64,000 nucleotides of DNA from Halodurantibacterium flavum (GTDB taxonomy: Bacteria; Pseudomonadota; Alphaproteobacteria; Rhodobacterales; Rhodobacteraceae): contig NZ_JBHUGH010000002.1 in the NCBI RefSeq assembly GCF_042681825.1, positions 62,001 to 126,000 on the forward strand, written 5' to 3'. Below the pieces are notes generated by a model. The model worked only from the letters and a program-made list of their open reading frames with translations, made no database searches and had not been told where the DNA came from. Positions within the stretch are counted from its first letter, which is position 1. Each line of letters starts with the position of its first letter. Shown here piece by piece: positions 43,824 through 53,837 of this stretch. The translations under genes and the position numbers were made by a program.

Positions 43824-44034
43824 CTCCTGCACGCAGAGCCGCCTTGAACAGGCGCATATCCGGGCGAAATCCCGCAGCAGCGTCCTCTTTCGCCCCGATT
43901 TCGGAACCCATTGCGCCCGCTCCCGTTCAGATTGGGCGGGCAGCGCCTTCTTCCGCGCATCCGGCGCCGCCCCCCATGAGCGAATGTCATGAACCAAATC
44001 CGCGCGGAACGAACCGGAGCCCGCCGGAGGACCC

Positions 44035-45126
44035 ATGCCCTACTGGACCGAAACCGCCCTGATCTTTGTCACCGCACTCTCTGCCGCCTGGGCGGTGTGC
44101 TTTCTGCTCTACCGGTTGCTGCTGACGCGGCTGGTGCGGGATGAAACCTTCTGGCGGCCTCTCCTGGCACGGACGCGCGGCCCGGTTCAGCTGCAACTGA
44201 TGATCATGGCGACCTCGTTCGCGGCGAATATCACGCCCCTGCCGCCGCAGCAGGGTGCGCTGTTGCGCCATATCCTGCTGATCGCCTTCATCGCCTGCGT
44301 GACATGGTTCGTGCGTACGGCGCTCGATATCTGGATGTCGCTGCACCTGCGCCGCTTCCGGATCGACGTCGAGGACAACCTGCTGGCGCGCAAGCATGTG
44401 ACCCAGACGCGCATCCTGCAGCGGGTCGGGTCGATCCTGATCATCGCGGTGGGGTTCAGCGTCGCCCTGATGACGATCGAGGGGGTGCGGCAGTATGGCG
44501 TCAGCCTTCTGGCCTCGGCCGGTGCCGCCGGTATCGTCGTCGGTCTGGCGCTGCAGCCGGTCCTGCGCAACATCTTTGCGGGCGTGCAGCTTGCGCTGAC
44601 CCAGCCGATCCGGATCGACGACGCGGTGATCGTCGAGGGCGAATGGGGCAATATCGAGGAAATCACCGCCACCTATGTCGTCATCCGCGTCTGGGACAAG
44701 CGGCGGCTGATCGTGCCGCTGAGCTACTTTCTGGAACAGAGTTTCCAGAACTGGACGCGCAATGACGCGACGCTGCTGGGGGTCGTGCTGATCCATCTGG
44801 ATTTTGCGACCGACGTGCCCGCGCTGCGGGCCGAGGCGGAACGGATCGTGCGGTCCTCCCCCCTCTGGCGGGGCGAGGTATTCGCCCTGCAGGTCACCGA
44901 CTTCAGCGCGCGAGAGATCGAGGTCCGCATCCTTGCCGATGCGACCAATGCGGGCAAGGCCTTTGACCTGCGCTGTTATATCCGCGAGGAACTGCTGGCC
45001 TATCTGCAGCGTGAACAGCCGCAGGCCCTGCCCCGCACGAGGAACGAGGTCATGGCCGTGCTGGAGGACATGCAGGCCCGTGACCTGCCCCGCCGCGACG
45101 GGGCCACGCGTGACCGCACGAATTAG
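44035..45126 (+). CDS. MscS-family mechanosensitive channel
   Basis: This 363-residue membrane protein has about five predicted membrane helices and then the MscS pore and beta domain: 'LLASAGAAGIVVGLALQPVL', where glycine/alanine pack the pore helix, then 'IRIDDAVIVEGEWGNIEEIT' and 'WDKRRLIVPLSYFLEQSFQN'. This is the family's most conserved stretch. Such channels open under membrane tension and release solutes during osmotic downshock. It stands alone, 21 bases from the convergent ABC ATPase gene. The N-terminal helices are an extension relative to E. coli MscS (286 residues). Confidence 0.92.
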   Translation: MPYWTETALIFVTALSAAWAVCFLLYRLLLTRLVRDETFWRPLLARTRGPVQLQLMIMATSFAANITPLPPQQGALLRHILLIAFIACVTWFVRTALDIWMSLHLRRFRIDVEDNLLARKHVTQTRILQRVGSILIIAVGFSVALMTIEGVRQYGVSLLASAGAAGIVVGLALQPVLRNIFAGVQLALTQPIRIDDAVIVEGEWGNIEEITATYVVIRVWDKRRLIVPLSYFLEQSFQNWTRNDATLLGVVLIHLDFATDVPALRAEAERIVRSSPLWRGEVFALQVTDFSAREIEVRILADATNAGKAFDLRCYIREELLAYLQREQPQALPRTRNEVMAVLEDMQARDLPRRDGATRDRTN

Positions 45127-45146
45127 CCGCACGAACTAGATGGGTG

Positions 45147-46778
45147 TCATTCCCCGCCGCTCGCCATGCGGCGGGTGGCAATGACCTCTTCCAGCCACCC
45201 CTGCCGCATCTCGGGGACCGAGGCGAGCAGAAGCTCGGTATAGGCGTCAAAAGGCGGCGCCAGCACCTGCGGTTTGGGTCCGCTGCGCACCACGCGGCCC
45301 CGGTGCATCACGGCGATGTCGTCGGCGATGGCGCGCACCGTCGCGATATCATGGGTGATGAACAGATAGGCCACGCCTTCCTCCTGCTGCAACCGCTGCA
45401 AGAGCCGCAGGATACCCTCCGCCACAAGCGGGTCGAGCGCCGATGTCACCTCATCGCAGATGATGAGACGGGGTCGCGCCGCCAGCGCCCGGGCGATGCA
45501 GACCCGCTGTTTCTGCCCGCCCGACAGTTCCGCCGGATAGCGGTCGGCGAAACCCTTGCCCAGTTCGATCTCTTCCAGCAGCTCGGCAACGCGGCGGTCG
45601 CGTTCCGCCCCCCGCATCCCGAAGTAGAAGGTCAGCGGCCGCCCGATGATCGTGCCCACGGTCTGGCGCGGGTTCATCGCCGTGTCCGCCATCTGGTAGA
45701 TCATCTGCAACTCGCGCAGGTCGGTCTTGCCGCGCTGGCCGAGGCGGGGTGGCACGGCGCGCCCGTCAAAGAGGATCTGCCCCTCGGCCGGGGGCAGAAG
45801 CCCGGTGATGACCCGCGCCAGCGTCGATTTCCCCGAACCGCTTTCGCCCACGATGGCAAGCGTCCGCCCCGGCGCCAGATCGAGCGTGATGTCGCTCAGC
45901 ACATCGGCGGCAAGGCCGGGATAGCGCGCGGTCACGCCCTCGATCCGCAGGACGGGCGCGCCGGCGGGCGGCTTGGCGGGATGTTCGACCTGGCGGACCG
46001 ATACCAGCGCGCGGGTATATTCCTCGCGCGGGGCGTTGATGATCTGCTCGGTCGGCCCGCATTCCACCGTCTTGCCGTGGCGCAGCACCATGATCTCGTC
46101 CGAGACCTGCGCCACCACCGCCAGATCGTGGGTGATATAGAGGGCCGCGACCCCGGTATCGCGGATCGCCTCCTTTATGGCGGCCAGAACCTCGATCTGG
46201 GTCGTCACGTCGAGCGCGGTGGTGGGTTCGTCGAAGATCACCAGTTCCGGCCCGGGACAGAGCGCCATCGCCGTCATCACCCGCTGCAACTGCCCGCCCG
46301 AGACCTGATGCGGATAACGCGCGCCGATCCGGTCGGGATCGGGCAGCCCCAGCCGGGCAAAGAGCGCCCGCGCCCGCGCCTCGGCCTTGGCGCGCGGGGT
46401 GCCCTGGGCCAGCGTCGTCTCGATCACCTGCTCCATAAGCCGGCGCGCGGGGTTGAAGGCCGCCGCCGCCGACTGCGCCACATAGGTCACGGCCTTGCCC
46501 CGGATGCGGCGCAGCCCGCCCGGCCCCTGCGCCAGGATATCGCGCCCGTTCAGCCGCACCGCGCCCCCGGTGATCCGCACGCCGCCGCGCCCATAGGCCA
46601 TGGCCGACAACCCGATGGTGGATTTGCCGGCGCCGGACTCGCCGATCAACCCCATCACCCGGCCCCGTTCCAGCCGCAACGACACGCCATCGACGATGGT
46701 CACGTCACGCGGGGCCTCGCCGGGCGGGTAGGAGGTCGCCTCGATCTTCAGGTTCTCGATTTCCAGAAGCGCGCTCAT
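45147..46778 (-). CDS. Fused peptide-type ABC ATPase (two nucleotide-binding domains)
   Basis: This 543-residue protein joins a DppD-like and a DppF-like ATPase in one chain, as in GsiA-type systems. The first half has Walker A 'GESGAGKS', the signature 'VSGGQLQR' and 'LVIFDEPTTALD'. The second has 'GESGSGKS', 'LSGGQKQR' and 'LIICDEVTSALD', where V replaces the usual proline after DE. The ATG at 46778 overlaps the preceding permease stop (ATGA). It is the last gene of the carnitine-type operon and energises the importer encoded beside it. Confidence 0.93.
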   Translation of the reverse strand: MSALLEIENLKIEATSYPPGEAPRDVTIVDGVSLRLERGRVMGLIGESGAGKSTIGLSAMAYGRGGVRITGGAVRLNGRDILAQGPGGLRRIRGKAVTYVAQSAAAAFNPARRLMEQVIETTLAQGTPRAKAEARARALFARLGLPDPDRIGARYPHQVSGGQLQRVMTAMALCPGPELVIFDEPTTALDVTTQIEVLAAIKEAIRDTGVAALYITHDLAVVAQVSDEIMVLRHGKTVECGPTEQIINAPREEYTRALVSVRQVEHPAKPPAGAPVLRIEGVTARYPGLAADVLSDITLDLAPGRTLAIVGESGSGKSTLARVITGLLPPAEGQILFDGRAVPPRLGQRGKTDLRELQMIYQMADTAMNPRQTVGTIIGRPLTFYFGMRGAERDRRVAELLEEIELGKGFADRYPAELSGGQKQRVCIARALAARPRLIICDEVTSALDPLVAEGILRLLQRLQQEEGVAYLFITHDIATVRAIADDIAVMHRGRVVRSGPKPQVLAPPFDAYTELLLASVPEMRQGWLEEVIATRRMASGGE

Positions 46779-47590
46779 CCGCGGCCCCCCTTGAGGCTGG
46801 AGGTTCGGGTCAATATCCAGTCGGCGACCAGATTGACGGACATGGCCAGCGCGGCAATCGCCACCGCCGGGAACAGGGCCGCAGGCACGCCATAGACGAT
46901 CCCGTCCTTGTTTTCCCGCACGATGCCGCCCCAGTCGGCCAGGGGCGGCTGCACCCCCAGCCCCAGGAAGGAAAGCGTCGAGATGAAGAGGATCATGAAG
47001 ATGAACCGGAGCCCCGCCTCGGCCACCAGGGGCGACAAGGCGTTGGGCAGGATCTCGCGGAAGATGACCCAGCCCGTGCCCTCGCCGCGCAGGCGGGCGG
47101 CCTCGACAAAGTCCATCACCTCGATATCCACGGCGACGGCCCGCGACAGGCGGAAGACCCGCGTGGCCTCGATCAGGCCCATGACAAGGATCAGCACCGG
47201 CAGCGTCACCGGCATCACCGACAGGATCACCAGCGCCATGATCAGCGCGGGGATCGACATCATCAGATCGACGAAACGCGACAGCGCCTGATCGACCCAA
47301 CCGCCCGCGACCGCCGCCAGAAAGCCGAGCGTCGCGCCGGTGGCAAAGGCCACGACCGTCGCGGCCAGCGCGACAAAGATCGTGACGCGCCCGCCCCAGA
47401 TCATCCGCGACAAAAGATCCCGGCCGATACTGTCAGTGCCCAGCCAGTGATCCGCCGACATCGGTTCCCACACGCCGCCCGCGACCTGCGCCATGCCATA
47501 GGGCGCGATCCAGGGGGCAAGGATGGCGGCCCCGAAAAAGACCGCCGTGACCAGAAGCCCGATCAGGGCCAGGGGGGGAATACGCGTCAT
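46775..47590 (-). CDS. Peptide-type ABC transporter permease, DppC-like
   Basis: This 271-residue permease has the DppC signature 'HWLGTDSIGRDLLSRMIWGG' and the coupling region 'DFVEAARLRGEGTGWVIFRE'. Six membrane segments are expected. It is shorter than DppC by lacking most of the N-terminal extension. Four-base overlaps connect it to both neighbours. Confidence 0.92.
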   Translation of the reverse strand: MTRIPPLALIGLLVTAVFFGAAILAPWIAPYGMAQVAGGVWEPMSADHWLGTDSIGRDLLSRMIWGGRVTIFVALAATVVAFATGATLGFLAAVAGGWVDQALSRFVDLMMSIPALIMALVILSVMPVTLPVLILVMGLIEATRVFRLSRAVAVDIEVMDFVEAARLRGEGTGWVIFREILPNALSPLVAEAGLRFIFMILFISTLSFLGLGVQPPLADWGGIVRENKDGIVYGVPAALFPAVAIAALAMSVNLVADWILTRTSSLKGGRG

Positions 47591-48549
47591 TTCGGATGCC
47601 TCAGCCGCGGGTTCGCGATGATCGCCACGATATCGGCGACCATGTTCAGCCCGATATAGACGGCCGCAAAGACAAGGCCGCAGGCCTGCACCACCGGCAC
47701 GTCGCGCTTCGACACATGATCGACCAGATACTGGCCCATGCCGGGATAGACAAAGACCACCTCGACCACCACGACGCCCACCACCAGATAGGCGAGGTTG
47801 AGCATCACGACGTTCACGATCGGCGCCACCGCGTTCGGCAGCGCATGGCGCGCGATGATGGTAAAGCGGCGCAGGCCCTTCAGTTCCGCCGTCTCGATAT
47901 AGGCCGATTGCATCACGTTCAGGATCGCCGCGCGGGTCATCCGCATCATGTGGCCCAGCACCACCAGCACCATCACCAGCACCGGCAGCGCGATGGCCTC
48001 GAACTTCTGCATCAGGCTCATGCCGGCATGGATGGTCGAGACCGAGGGAAAGACCCGGAACTGCACCGCCAGCGCGAACATCGCCAGATAGCCCAGCAGG
48101 AATTCCGGCACCGAGATCGTCGCAAGCGTCGTGCCCGAGATCAGCCGGTCGGGCCAGCGCCCCTGATAGCGCACCGCGACCAGCCCGAGGATCAGCGCCA
48201 GCGGCACGGCGATGGCCGCCGCCGTCCCCGCAAGGAACAGGGTGTTGCCCAGCCGGGTGGACATGGCCGCCGCGATGTCCTGCCCGTTGCTGAGCGCGCG
48301 CCCCAGATCGCCCTGCAGCGCGCCGCCGAGCCAGCTGAGATACCGCGTCAGCGGTGGCTGGTCGAGCCCCAGCTCGGCCCGCAGATTGGCCAGCGCCTGG
48401 GGCGTCGCCGACTGCCCCAGGATCGATTGCGCAACGTCGCCCGGCAGCATCTGCGTGCCGACAAAGATCAGCACCGAGGCCGCGAACAGCAACAGGCAGC
48501 CCAACGCTATGCGCTGGACCACCAGTTTCAGCAACAGACCGCCCTGCAT
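47587..48549 (-). CDS. Peptide-type ABC transporter permease, DppB-like
   Basis: This 320-residue permease has the family start 'ASVLIFVGTQMLPGDVAQSI' and the coupling loop 'VMQSAYIETAELKGLRRFTI'. I prefer ATG 48549, 11 bases after the binding-protein stop and 9 after GAGG; an ATG at 48576 would overlap that gene by 16 bases without a ribosome site. It pairs with the next permease as the transmembrane channel. Confidence 0.9.
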   Translation of the reverse strand: MQGGLLLKLVVQRIALGCLLLFAASVLIFVGTQMLPGDVAQSILGQSATPQALANLRAELGLDQPPLTRYLSWLGGALQGDLGRALSNGQDIAAAMSTRLGNTLFLAGTAAAIAVPLALILGLVAVRYQGRWPDRLISGTTLATISVPEFLLGYLAMFALAVQFRVFPSVSTIHAGMSLMQKFEAIALPVLVMVLVVLGHMMRMTRAAILNVMQSAYIETAELKGLRRFTIIARHALPNAVAPIVNVVMLNLAYLVVGVVVVEVVFVYPGMGQYLVDHVSKRDVPVVQACGLVFAAVYIGLNMVADIVAIIANPRLRHPK

Positions 48550-48560
48550 CCGGCGCGCCC

Positions 48561-50150
48561 TCAGGCGAACCAGCATTTATGCGGGGCGTAGCCGTTCATC
48601 AGATCCTGGTTCGGGTCGTCGATCCAGCCCTGCAACTCGGTCGCATTGGCCGAGATGAAGTCGTTGAACATCGGCAGGATCAGCCCGCCCTCGTCCCGCA
48701 CCAGATAGGCCATGCGCGAATACATCTCGCGGCGGCGGGTTTCATCCAGTTCGCCCCGCGCCTCGACCAGCAGGCTGTCGAATTCGGCGTTCTCGAACCG
48801 TGTGTCGTTCCAGTCGGCGGTCGAGGAATAGGCCGTCGAATACATCTGGTCCTGCACCGGCCGCCCGCCCCAGTAGGACGCGCAGAAGGGTTTGACGTTC
48901 CAGACATCCGACCAGTATCCGTCGCCCGGTTCGCGTTGGATCTGCAGCGGGATGCCCGCCGCCTGCGCCGATTGCTGAAACAGCGCCGCCGCGTCCATCG
49001 CGCCGGCAAAGGCCACGTCGGAACAGCTCATGACGATGGGGGACCCGTCATGGCCCGACCGCTGATAATAGAAGGCCGCCTGTTCCGGGTCGTATTCGCG
49101 CTGCGGGATCGTGTCGTCAAAGAACGGATAGGCCGCGTTGATCGGGAAATCGTTGCCGACGCTGCCATAGCCCATCAGGATCTTGTCCACCATGTCCTGC
49201 CGGTCCACGGCGAGCTTCAGCGCCATGCGCAGGTCGGCATTGTCGAAGGGCGCGGTGTTGCAATGCATGATGAAGACGTAATGCCCGCGCCCCGATACGT
49301 TGGTGATCTGCACGTTCGGCGCGCGCCCCATCAGGCCCGCGACCTTGGGGTCGATCCGGTTGATCAGATGCACCTGCCCCGATTGCAGCGCCGAGGTGCG
49401 GGCGGTGTTGTCGTTGATCACGAGGATCTCGACGGAGTCGAAATGGCCCTGGCTTTCGTCCCAGTGGTCGGGGAATTTCTCGAACACCGCGCGGACGCCG
49501 GGCTCGAAGTTCACGACACGGTAGGCGCCGGTGCCCACCCCGGCCGCAGGCGCCTCGGCCCCGCCCTTGGGCTGCACGAGCAGGTGGTAATCGGCCAGCA
49601 GATAGGGCAGGTCCGCATTCGGCGAGGCAAGCGTGATGACGACATTGTCGCCATCGACCGCCATGTCCTCGATGCCCTGCATGATCCCCAACGCGCCCGA
49701 TTGCGAATTCTCGTCCGAATGGCGGCGCAGGGTCGCCAGCACGTCGTCGGGCGTCATCGTGGTGCCGTCGTGGAACGTCACGCCCTGCCGGATGCGGAAG
49801 GTCCAGACCCGTGCGTCGGGCGTGCTGTCCACCGACTCGGCCAGCCGCATTTCCAGCCCCTCGCCCGAGGGGTCGAGCTCGACCAGCGGCTCGCCGAACA
49901 TCCGCAGCAACTGGAACGTCACCTGGTTGGCCGCCAGCGCCGGATCGAGGCTGTCGGTCGACCCGCCGCCCTGCATCCCGATGCGCAGCGTACCCCCCTT
50001 GCGCGGCCCGTCGGCGCGCACCGCCGTGGTCAGCATCGTGCTTGCCGCGGCAGAGGTCAGGCCAAGCGCTGTCGCCCGGCCCAGAAAGTGGCGGCGGCTC
50101 AGGTTGCCCCGCACGGTGCGGGACAGAAGGTATTTGAGTTCGTCGTTCAT
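48561..50150 (-). CDS. Peptide-type ABC substrate-binding protein with Tat signal
   Basis: This 529-residue family 5 binding protein begins with a twin-arginine signal: 'LSRRHFLGRATALGLTSAAA', with the S-R-R-x-F-L consensus. It is thus exported folded by the Tat route, unlike the Sec-type protein of the first importer. The body shows 'LRIGMQGGGSTDSLDPALAA', 'WTFRIRQGVTFHDGTTMTPD' and 'VINDNTARTSALQSGQVHLI'. I chose ATG 50150; 50195 adds unlikely residues. A 157-base gap upstream may hold its own promoter. The operon suggests a carnitine-like or acylcarnitine ligand, which is unusual for this family. Confidence 0.9.
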   Translation of the reverse strand: MNDELKYLLSRTVRGNLSRRHFLGRATALGLTSAAASTMLTTAVRADGPRKGGTLRIGMQGGGSTDSLDPALAANQVTFQLLRMFGEPLVELDPSGEGLEMRLAESVDSTPDARVWTFRIRQGVTFHDGTTMTPDDVLATLRRHSDENSQSGALGIMQGIEDMAVDGDNVVITLASPNADLPYLLADYHLLVQPKGGAEAPAAGVGTGAYRVVNFEPGVRAVFEKFPDHWDESQGHFDSVEILVINDNTARTSALQSGQVHLINRIDPKVAGLMGRAPNVQITNVSGRGHYVFIMHCNTAPFDNADLRMALKLAVDRQDMVDKILMGYGSVGNDFPINAAYPFFDDTIPQREYDPEQAAFYYQRSGHDGSPIVMSCSDVAFAGAMDAAALFQQSAQAAGIPLQIQREPGDGYWSDVWNVKPFCASYWGGRPVQDQMYSTAYSSTADWNDTRFENAEFDSLLVEARGELDETRRREMYSRMAYLVRDEGGLILPMFNDFISANATELQGWIDDPNQDLMNGYAPHKCWFA

Positions 50151-50307
50151 TTCCGGCTTCCCTGTTGTTGTGCCCGGTTGCGGCGTAATTGCCATGCGGG
50201 CCTCATCTGGTTGCGTCTGGTCTGGTCGTCTTGTCGGTATCGGTGTGGTTCTCGGTTCCTCAGCTTCGGGCTTTTGCCCCGGATCATGGCATTTGCCGGG
50301 GCGTTTG

Positions 50308-52317
50308 TCACAGATGATCCCGCGGGATGCTCTCCCGGATTTCGCGGGAATGGATCAGGCGGTCACCCTCATAGGCCTCCAGTTGCGCCCGGAGGTGAAA
50401 CTCGCGCGGATCGGACCAAAGTTCCGTCCGCGCCTCGGTCCGCAGGCGCAGCCCGTCGCGTTCGACGACCTGCGTCCAGTGGGTCTCGCCCCGGGCCGAG
50501 GTGGGCTCATCGGGGTGGATCGACCAGCGTTCGCGCAGCACCGAGCCCGCGATCAGCCCATGGTTCGGGTCGCGCGCCTCGCCGAAATCATCCTCGATCG
50601 TCAGGGTGACGGTGCCGGTCCGGCGGCAGATGGTCGTGTCGCGCCGGTGCGATTCCGCGCGCAGCATCTCCAGCGCAAGGGGCGGCGCGCTTTCGGGCGG
50701 CGCAAAGGTGACTTCATCGGCATCCCCTGCCCCCGGGCGGACTGGCAGCGACAGCGCACCGCCCGTCAGCGTCAGCGTGACCTTTTCCGGCGCGGGCCAG
50801 ATCATCGGGAAATAGCTGCCGGATATCGCGACGCGCAGCCGGTGCCCCTCGGGCAGCCGCCAGGCGATATGATCAAGCGGCACCGTCACCTCGATTTCCT
50901 GCCCCGGGGTCAGGGGCTCCGGCACCTCATGCCCGTTCCGGTGGCAGAGGTTCAGCACGCCCCAGCTGATCCGGGTCGAGGCGCCGTCGGGATGCAGGTG
51001 GTTCAGCCGCACCACCACATGCGCCACGGGCCGGTCGGCTTTCAGCCGCAGCCGCAGGGCGGGCGCGCCGAAGATATCGGTCTGGCCCAGGGGCGCGCTG
51101 TCGAAACAGGCCGAAAGCGCATCGTCCCGGCGCTGGTCGCCGGGCATCTCGGGGCCAAGGAAGATCGCGCAGAACTCTCCGCTGTCGATGCCGCAATCCT
51201 GCGGGCTGGCGAGGGGAAGGGCGAAATCGCCGCTCGTGTCACCCAGCGTCCCGTGTCCTTGCGGCGTCAGGCCAAGCGCCATGTCCTGCCGCGCCACGCC
51301 CGGGTCCGGCCATGCGGGGGCGGTGATCCAGTGGCCGGGGCGATGGGCATACCACGCGGCGGGGCGGTCACCATGGATCAGATAGGCGGCATAGGCCGGA
51401 TCGTCCCCGGTCCCGGCGGCCCCCTTCAGATGCCGGTCCCACCAGCGGACGGCCTCTTGCAGAAAGCCGATGCGCGGTTCGGGCGCGGCGAAATGGGGGT
51501 ATTTGTGAATCCACGGCCCCACGATCCCGCGCACCGGCGCGCGGATGTGTTCCACCAGTTGCGGCACCGCGTTCTTGTAGCTGTCGCCCCAGCCGCCCAC
51601 CGCCAGCACGGCGGCGCGGATGGCGCCGTAATCCTCGCAGACGGACCCGTGTTTCCAGTAGGCATCGCGCCGCTGGTGGCGGAACCACGGGATGGCCAGA
51701 AAGGGCTCCCGCTCCAGCCGGTCCAGCCAGACCGCGTGCCAGTCGTCGCGGATCGCGGGGTCCGGCGGGCGCGAGGAAAACGACCACATCGTCCCCGCCC
51801 AGCCAAGGTTTTCCCCCAGCATCGCGCCGCCCTTGTAGTGGATGTCGTCGGCGAACCGGTCCACCGTGGAACAGAGCGTGATGATCGCCTTGAGCGCGGG
51901 CGGCGCCAGCGCCGCCACCTGGAGCGAGTTGAACCCGCCCCAGCTGATCCCCATCATCCCAACCGCGCCGCTGCACCAGGGCTGGCGCGATATCCAGTCG
52001 ATCACGGCCACCGCGTCGTCCAGTTCCTGCGGCGTGTATTCGTCGGTCATCAGCCCGTCGCTGTCGCCATTGCCGCGCATGTCCACCCGCAGGCAGGCAT
52101 AGCCATGGCCCGCCAGGTAAGGATGGGTCAGCTGGTCGCGCATCGCCGTTCCGTCGCGCCGGCGATAGGGCAGATATTCGAGGATCGCGGGAACCGGCGC
52201 GGCCCCTTCCCCGTCGGGCAGCCACAGCCGCGCGGCCAGCCGCGTGCCGTCGGGCAGCGGTATCCACAGATGCGGCGTTTCCGTCACCGCATGGGGAAAG
52301 TCGCTGCGCACCGTCAT
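50308..52317 (-). CDS. CocE/NonD-family hydrolase
   Basis: This 669-residue protein belongs to the CocE/X-Pro dipeptidyl peptidase S15 group of serine esterases and amidases. The alpha/beta hydrolase domain has 'RVDMRGNGDSDG' and the nucleophile elbow G-I-S-W-G-G near residue 125, with the aspartate and histidine expected in 'GPWIHKYPH'. A C-terminal beta-sandwich (from about residue 370: 'DIFGAPALRLRLKADRPVAH') is the jelly-roll domain of the family. No signal peptide is present. It overlaps the carnitine dehydrogenase gene by 4 bases. In this operon it may release carnitine from an ester or amide, which is a guess. Confidence 0.9.
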   Translation of the reverse strand: MTVRSDFPHAVTETPHLWIPLPDGTRLAARLWLPDGEGAAPVPAILEYLPYRRRDGTAMRDQLTHPYLAGHGYACLRVDMRGNGDSDGLMTDEYTPQELDDAVAVIDWISRQPWCSGAVGMMGISWGGFNSLQVAALAPPALKAIITLCSTVDRFADDIHYKGGAMLGENLGWAGTMWSFSSRPPDPAIRDDWHAVWLDRLEREPFLAIPWFRHQRRDAYWKHGSVCEDYGAIRAAVLAVGGWGDSYKNAVPQLVEHIRAPVRGIVGPWIHKYPHFAAPEPRIGFLQEAVRWWDRHLKGAAGTGDDPAYAAYLIHGDRPAAWYAHRPGHWITAPAWPDPGVARQDMALGLTPQGHGTLGDTSGDFALPLASPQDCGIDSGEFCAIFLGPEMPGDQRRDDALSACFDSAPLGQTDIFGAPALRLRLKADRPVAHVVVRLNHLHPDGASTRISWGVLNLCHRNGHEVPEPLTPGQEIEVTVPLDHIAWRLPEGHRLRVAISGSYFPMIWPAPEKVTLTLTGGALSLPVRPGAGDADEVTFAPPESAPPLALEMLRAESHRRDTTICRRTGTVTLTIEDDFGEARDPNHGLIAGSVLRERWSIHPDEPTSARGETHWTQVVERDGLRLRTEARTELWSDPREFHLRAQLEAYEGDRLIHSREIRESIPRDHL

Positions 52318-53837
52318 GCCGGAACCGCAAGCCCCGGCAAGGGGCGCCCTGCCCCCACATGCCGCCCGGCGGCGTCCGGCCGGGGCAGCCGGCTGTCGCG
52401 CGCGGCGCGGTCCCCCAGCCGGGCCAGCACCCCGGGCGCGGCCGCGCAGGTGCGGCCCGCGCCTGTATCCACATGCAGAAGCATCTGCTCGATCGTGGCG
52501 ATCTCCACCTCGCCCCCGTCATCGCGCCGCGACAGGCTGATCCACAGGTGCAGGCGCTTTTCGTCATGGCCCAGCACCTGCACGCGGCCCGTCAGCCGGT
52601 CGCCCAGCCTTGCCTCGGCCAGATGGCGCAGATGCGTTTCTGCCGTGTAATAGCTGTGGCCGCCGCGCACATAGTCGATCCCCGCGCCGATGGCGCCAAG
52701 GAACTGGTCAACACATTGCGACCCCGCGAAAAGATAGCGGCTCTCGGTCATGTGGCCGTTGTAGTCGATCCATCCGGGAAGAACCAGTAGCTCTGTCTCA
52801 TTTGCGACATCGGGTGTCGCGGACGACGCTTTGGCCTCGGCCGGCAGGCGGTCGGCCAGCAGGCGGTCATGGGCGTTCAGCACCCGCCCCGCGCCCCAGT
52901 CCCGGTCCTTGAGCGCGCGCAGGAAGGCCACGAGGTTCTCATCGCGGATGCGTTCCAGATCGCGGATCGAATGATGCCCCGACTGTGCGTCCGACTGGCT
53001 GGCGATGCGGTCCACCAGCGCTTCGGTAAAGGGGGGCGTGTCGGTCAGTTTCGACCAGGGCCATTCCAGTGCCGGGCCGAACTGGGCCATGAAATGCCGC
53101 ATCCCGGCCTCGCCCCCGGCGATCCGATAGGTCTCGAACAGCCCCATCTGCGCCCAGCGAAGCCCGAAGCTCAGCCGGATCACCTCGTCTATCTCTTCGG
53201 TGGTGGCGATGCCGTCATGGACCAGCCACAACGCCTCGCGCCAGAGCGCCTCCAGCAGGCGGTCGCCGATATGGGCGTCGATCTCCTTGCGCACCAGGAG
53301 GGGGAACATGCCGATCCCGCGCAGGATATCCTGCGCCGCCGCGATGTCATCCGCCGCGTTGGCGGGCGACGGGACCAGTTCGACCAGCGGCAGCAGATAG
53401 ACCGGGTTGAACGGATGCGCGACAAAGATCCGCCCCGGCGCCCGCGCCCCCTGTTGCAGTTCGGACGGCTTGAACCCCGAGGTCGAGGAGCCGACCGGCG
53501 CGTCGCTTGCCGCCTGGATCTCGGCCAGCACCCGGTGTTTCAGGTCAAGCCGTTCCGAGACGCTCTCCTGCACCCAGTCGGCGCCGGTGACGGCCGCGGC
53601 GATGTCGGGGACAAAGCTCAGCCGTCCCTCGGGCGGCAGGCCGGTGTCGGACAGCGCAGGCAGTGCCGCGCGCGCGTTGGCGATCACCGCGCCGATCTTG
53701 CGCTCCGCCTCCGGGTCGGGGTCGAACACGGCGACATCCCAGCCGTTCAGCAGGAACCGCGCGGCCCAGCCGCCCCCGATCACGCCCCCGCCGATGATCG
53801 CGGCCTTGCGGACGGGGCCCGTCACCAAACCGGTCAT
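52314..53837 (-). CDS. lcdH: L-carnitine dehydrogenase fused to a thioesterase
   Basis: This 507-residue protein joins two domains. Residues 1 to about 320 are a 3-hydroxyacyl-CoA-dehydrogenase-type domain with NAD motif GGGVIGGG (16-23) and 'HPFNPVYLLPLVELVPSP'. Residues from about 345 ('LPGWIDYNGHMTESRYLFAG') are a hotdog thioesterase. The same fusion is known for carnitine dehydrogenases that oxidise L-carnitine to 3-dehydrocarnitine, where the thioesterase can split betainyl-CoA. The gene overlaps the BKACE gene by 4 bases, which catalyses the intervening step. The last 40 or so residues after the hotdog core are proline/arginine-rich and may be a simple tail. Confidence 0.9.
   Translation of the reverse strand: MTGLVTGPVRKAAIIGGGVIGGGWAARFLLNGWDVAVFDPDPEAERKIGAVIANARAALPALSDTGLPPEGRLSFVPDIAAAVTGADWVQESVSERLDLKHRVLAEIQAASDAPVGSSTSGFKPSELQQGARAPGRIFVAHPFNPVYLLPLVELVPSPANAADDIAAAQDILRGIGMFPLLVRKEIDAHIGDRLLEALWREALWLVHDGIATTEEIDEVIRLSFGLRWAQMGLFETYRIAGGEAGMRHFMAQFGPALEWPWSKLTDTPPFTEALVDRIASQSDAQSGHHSIRDLERIRDENLVAFLRALKDRDWGAGRVLNAHDRLLADRLPAEAKASSATPDVANETELLVLPGWIDYNGHMTESRYLFAGSQCVDQFLGAIGAGIDYVRGGHSYYTAETHLRHLAEARLGDRLTGRVQVLGHDEKRLHLWISLSRRDDGGEVEIATIEQMLLHVDTGAGRTCAAAPGVLARLGDRAARDSRLPRPDAAGRHVGAGRPLPGLAVPA

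Noticed and set aside
49633..52650. A 1005-codon open frame on the plus strand
   Set aside because: It lies opposite the well-supported binding-protein and CocE-like genes, is rich in arginine, histidine and proline, and shows no domain. Long antisense frames are common in DNA of this GC content.
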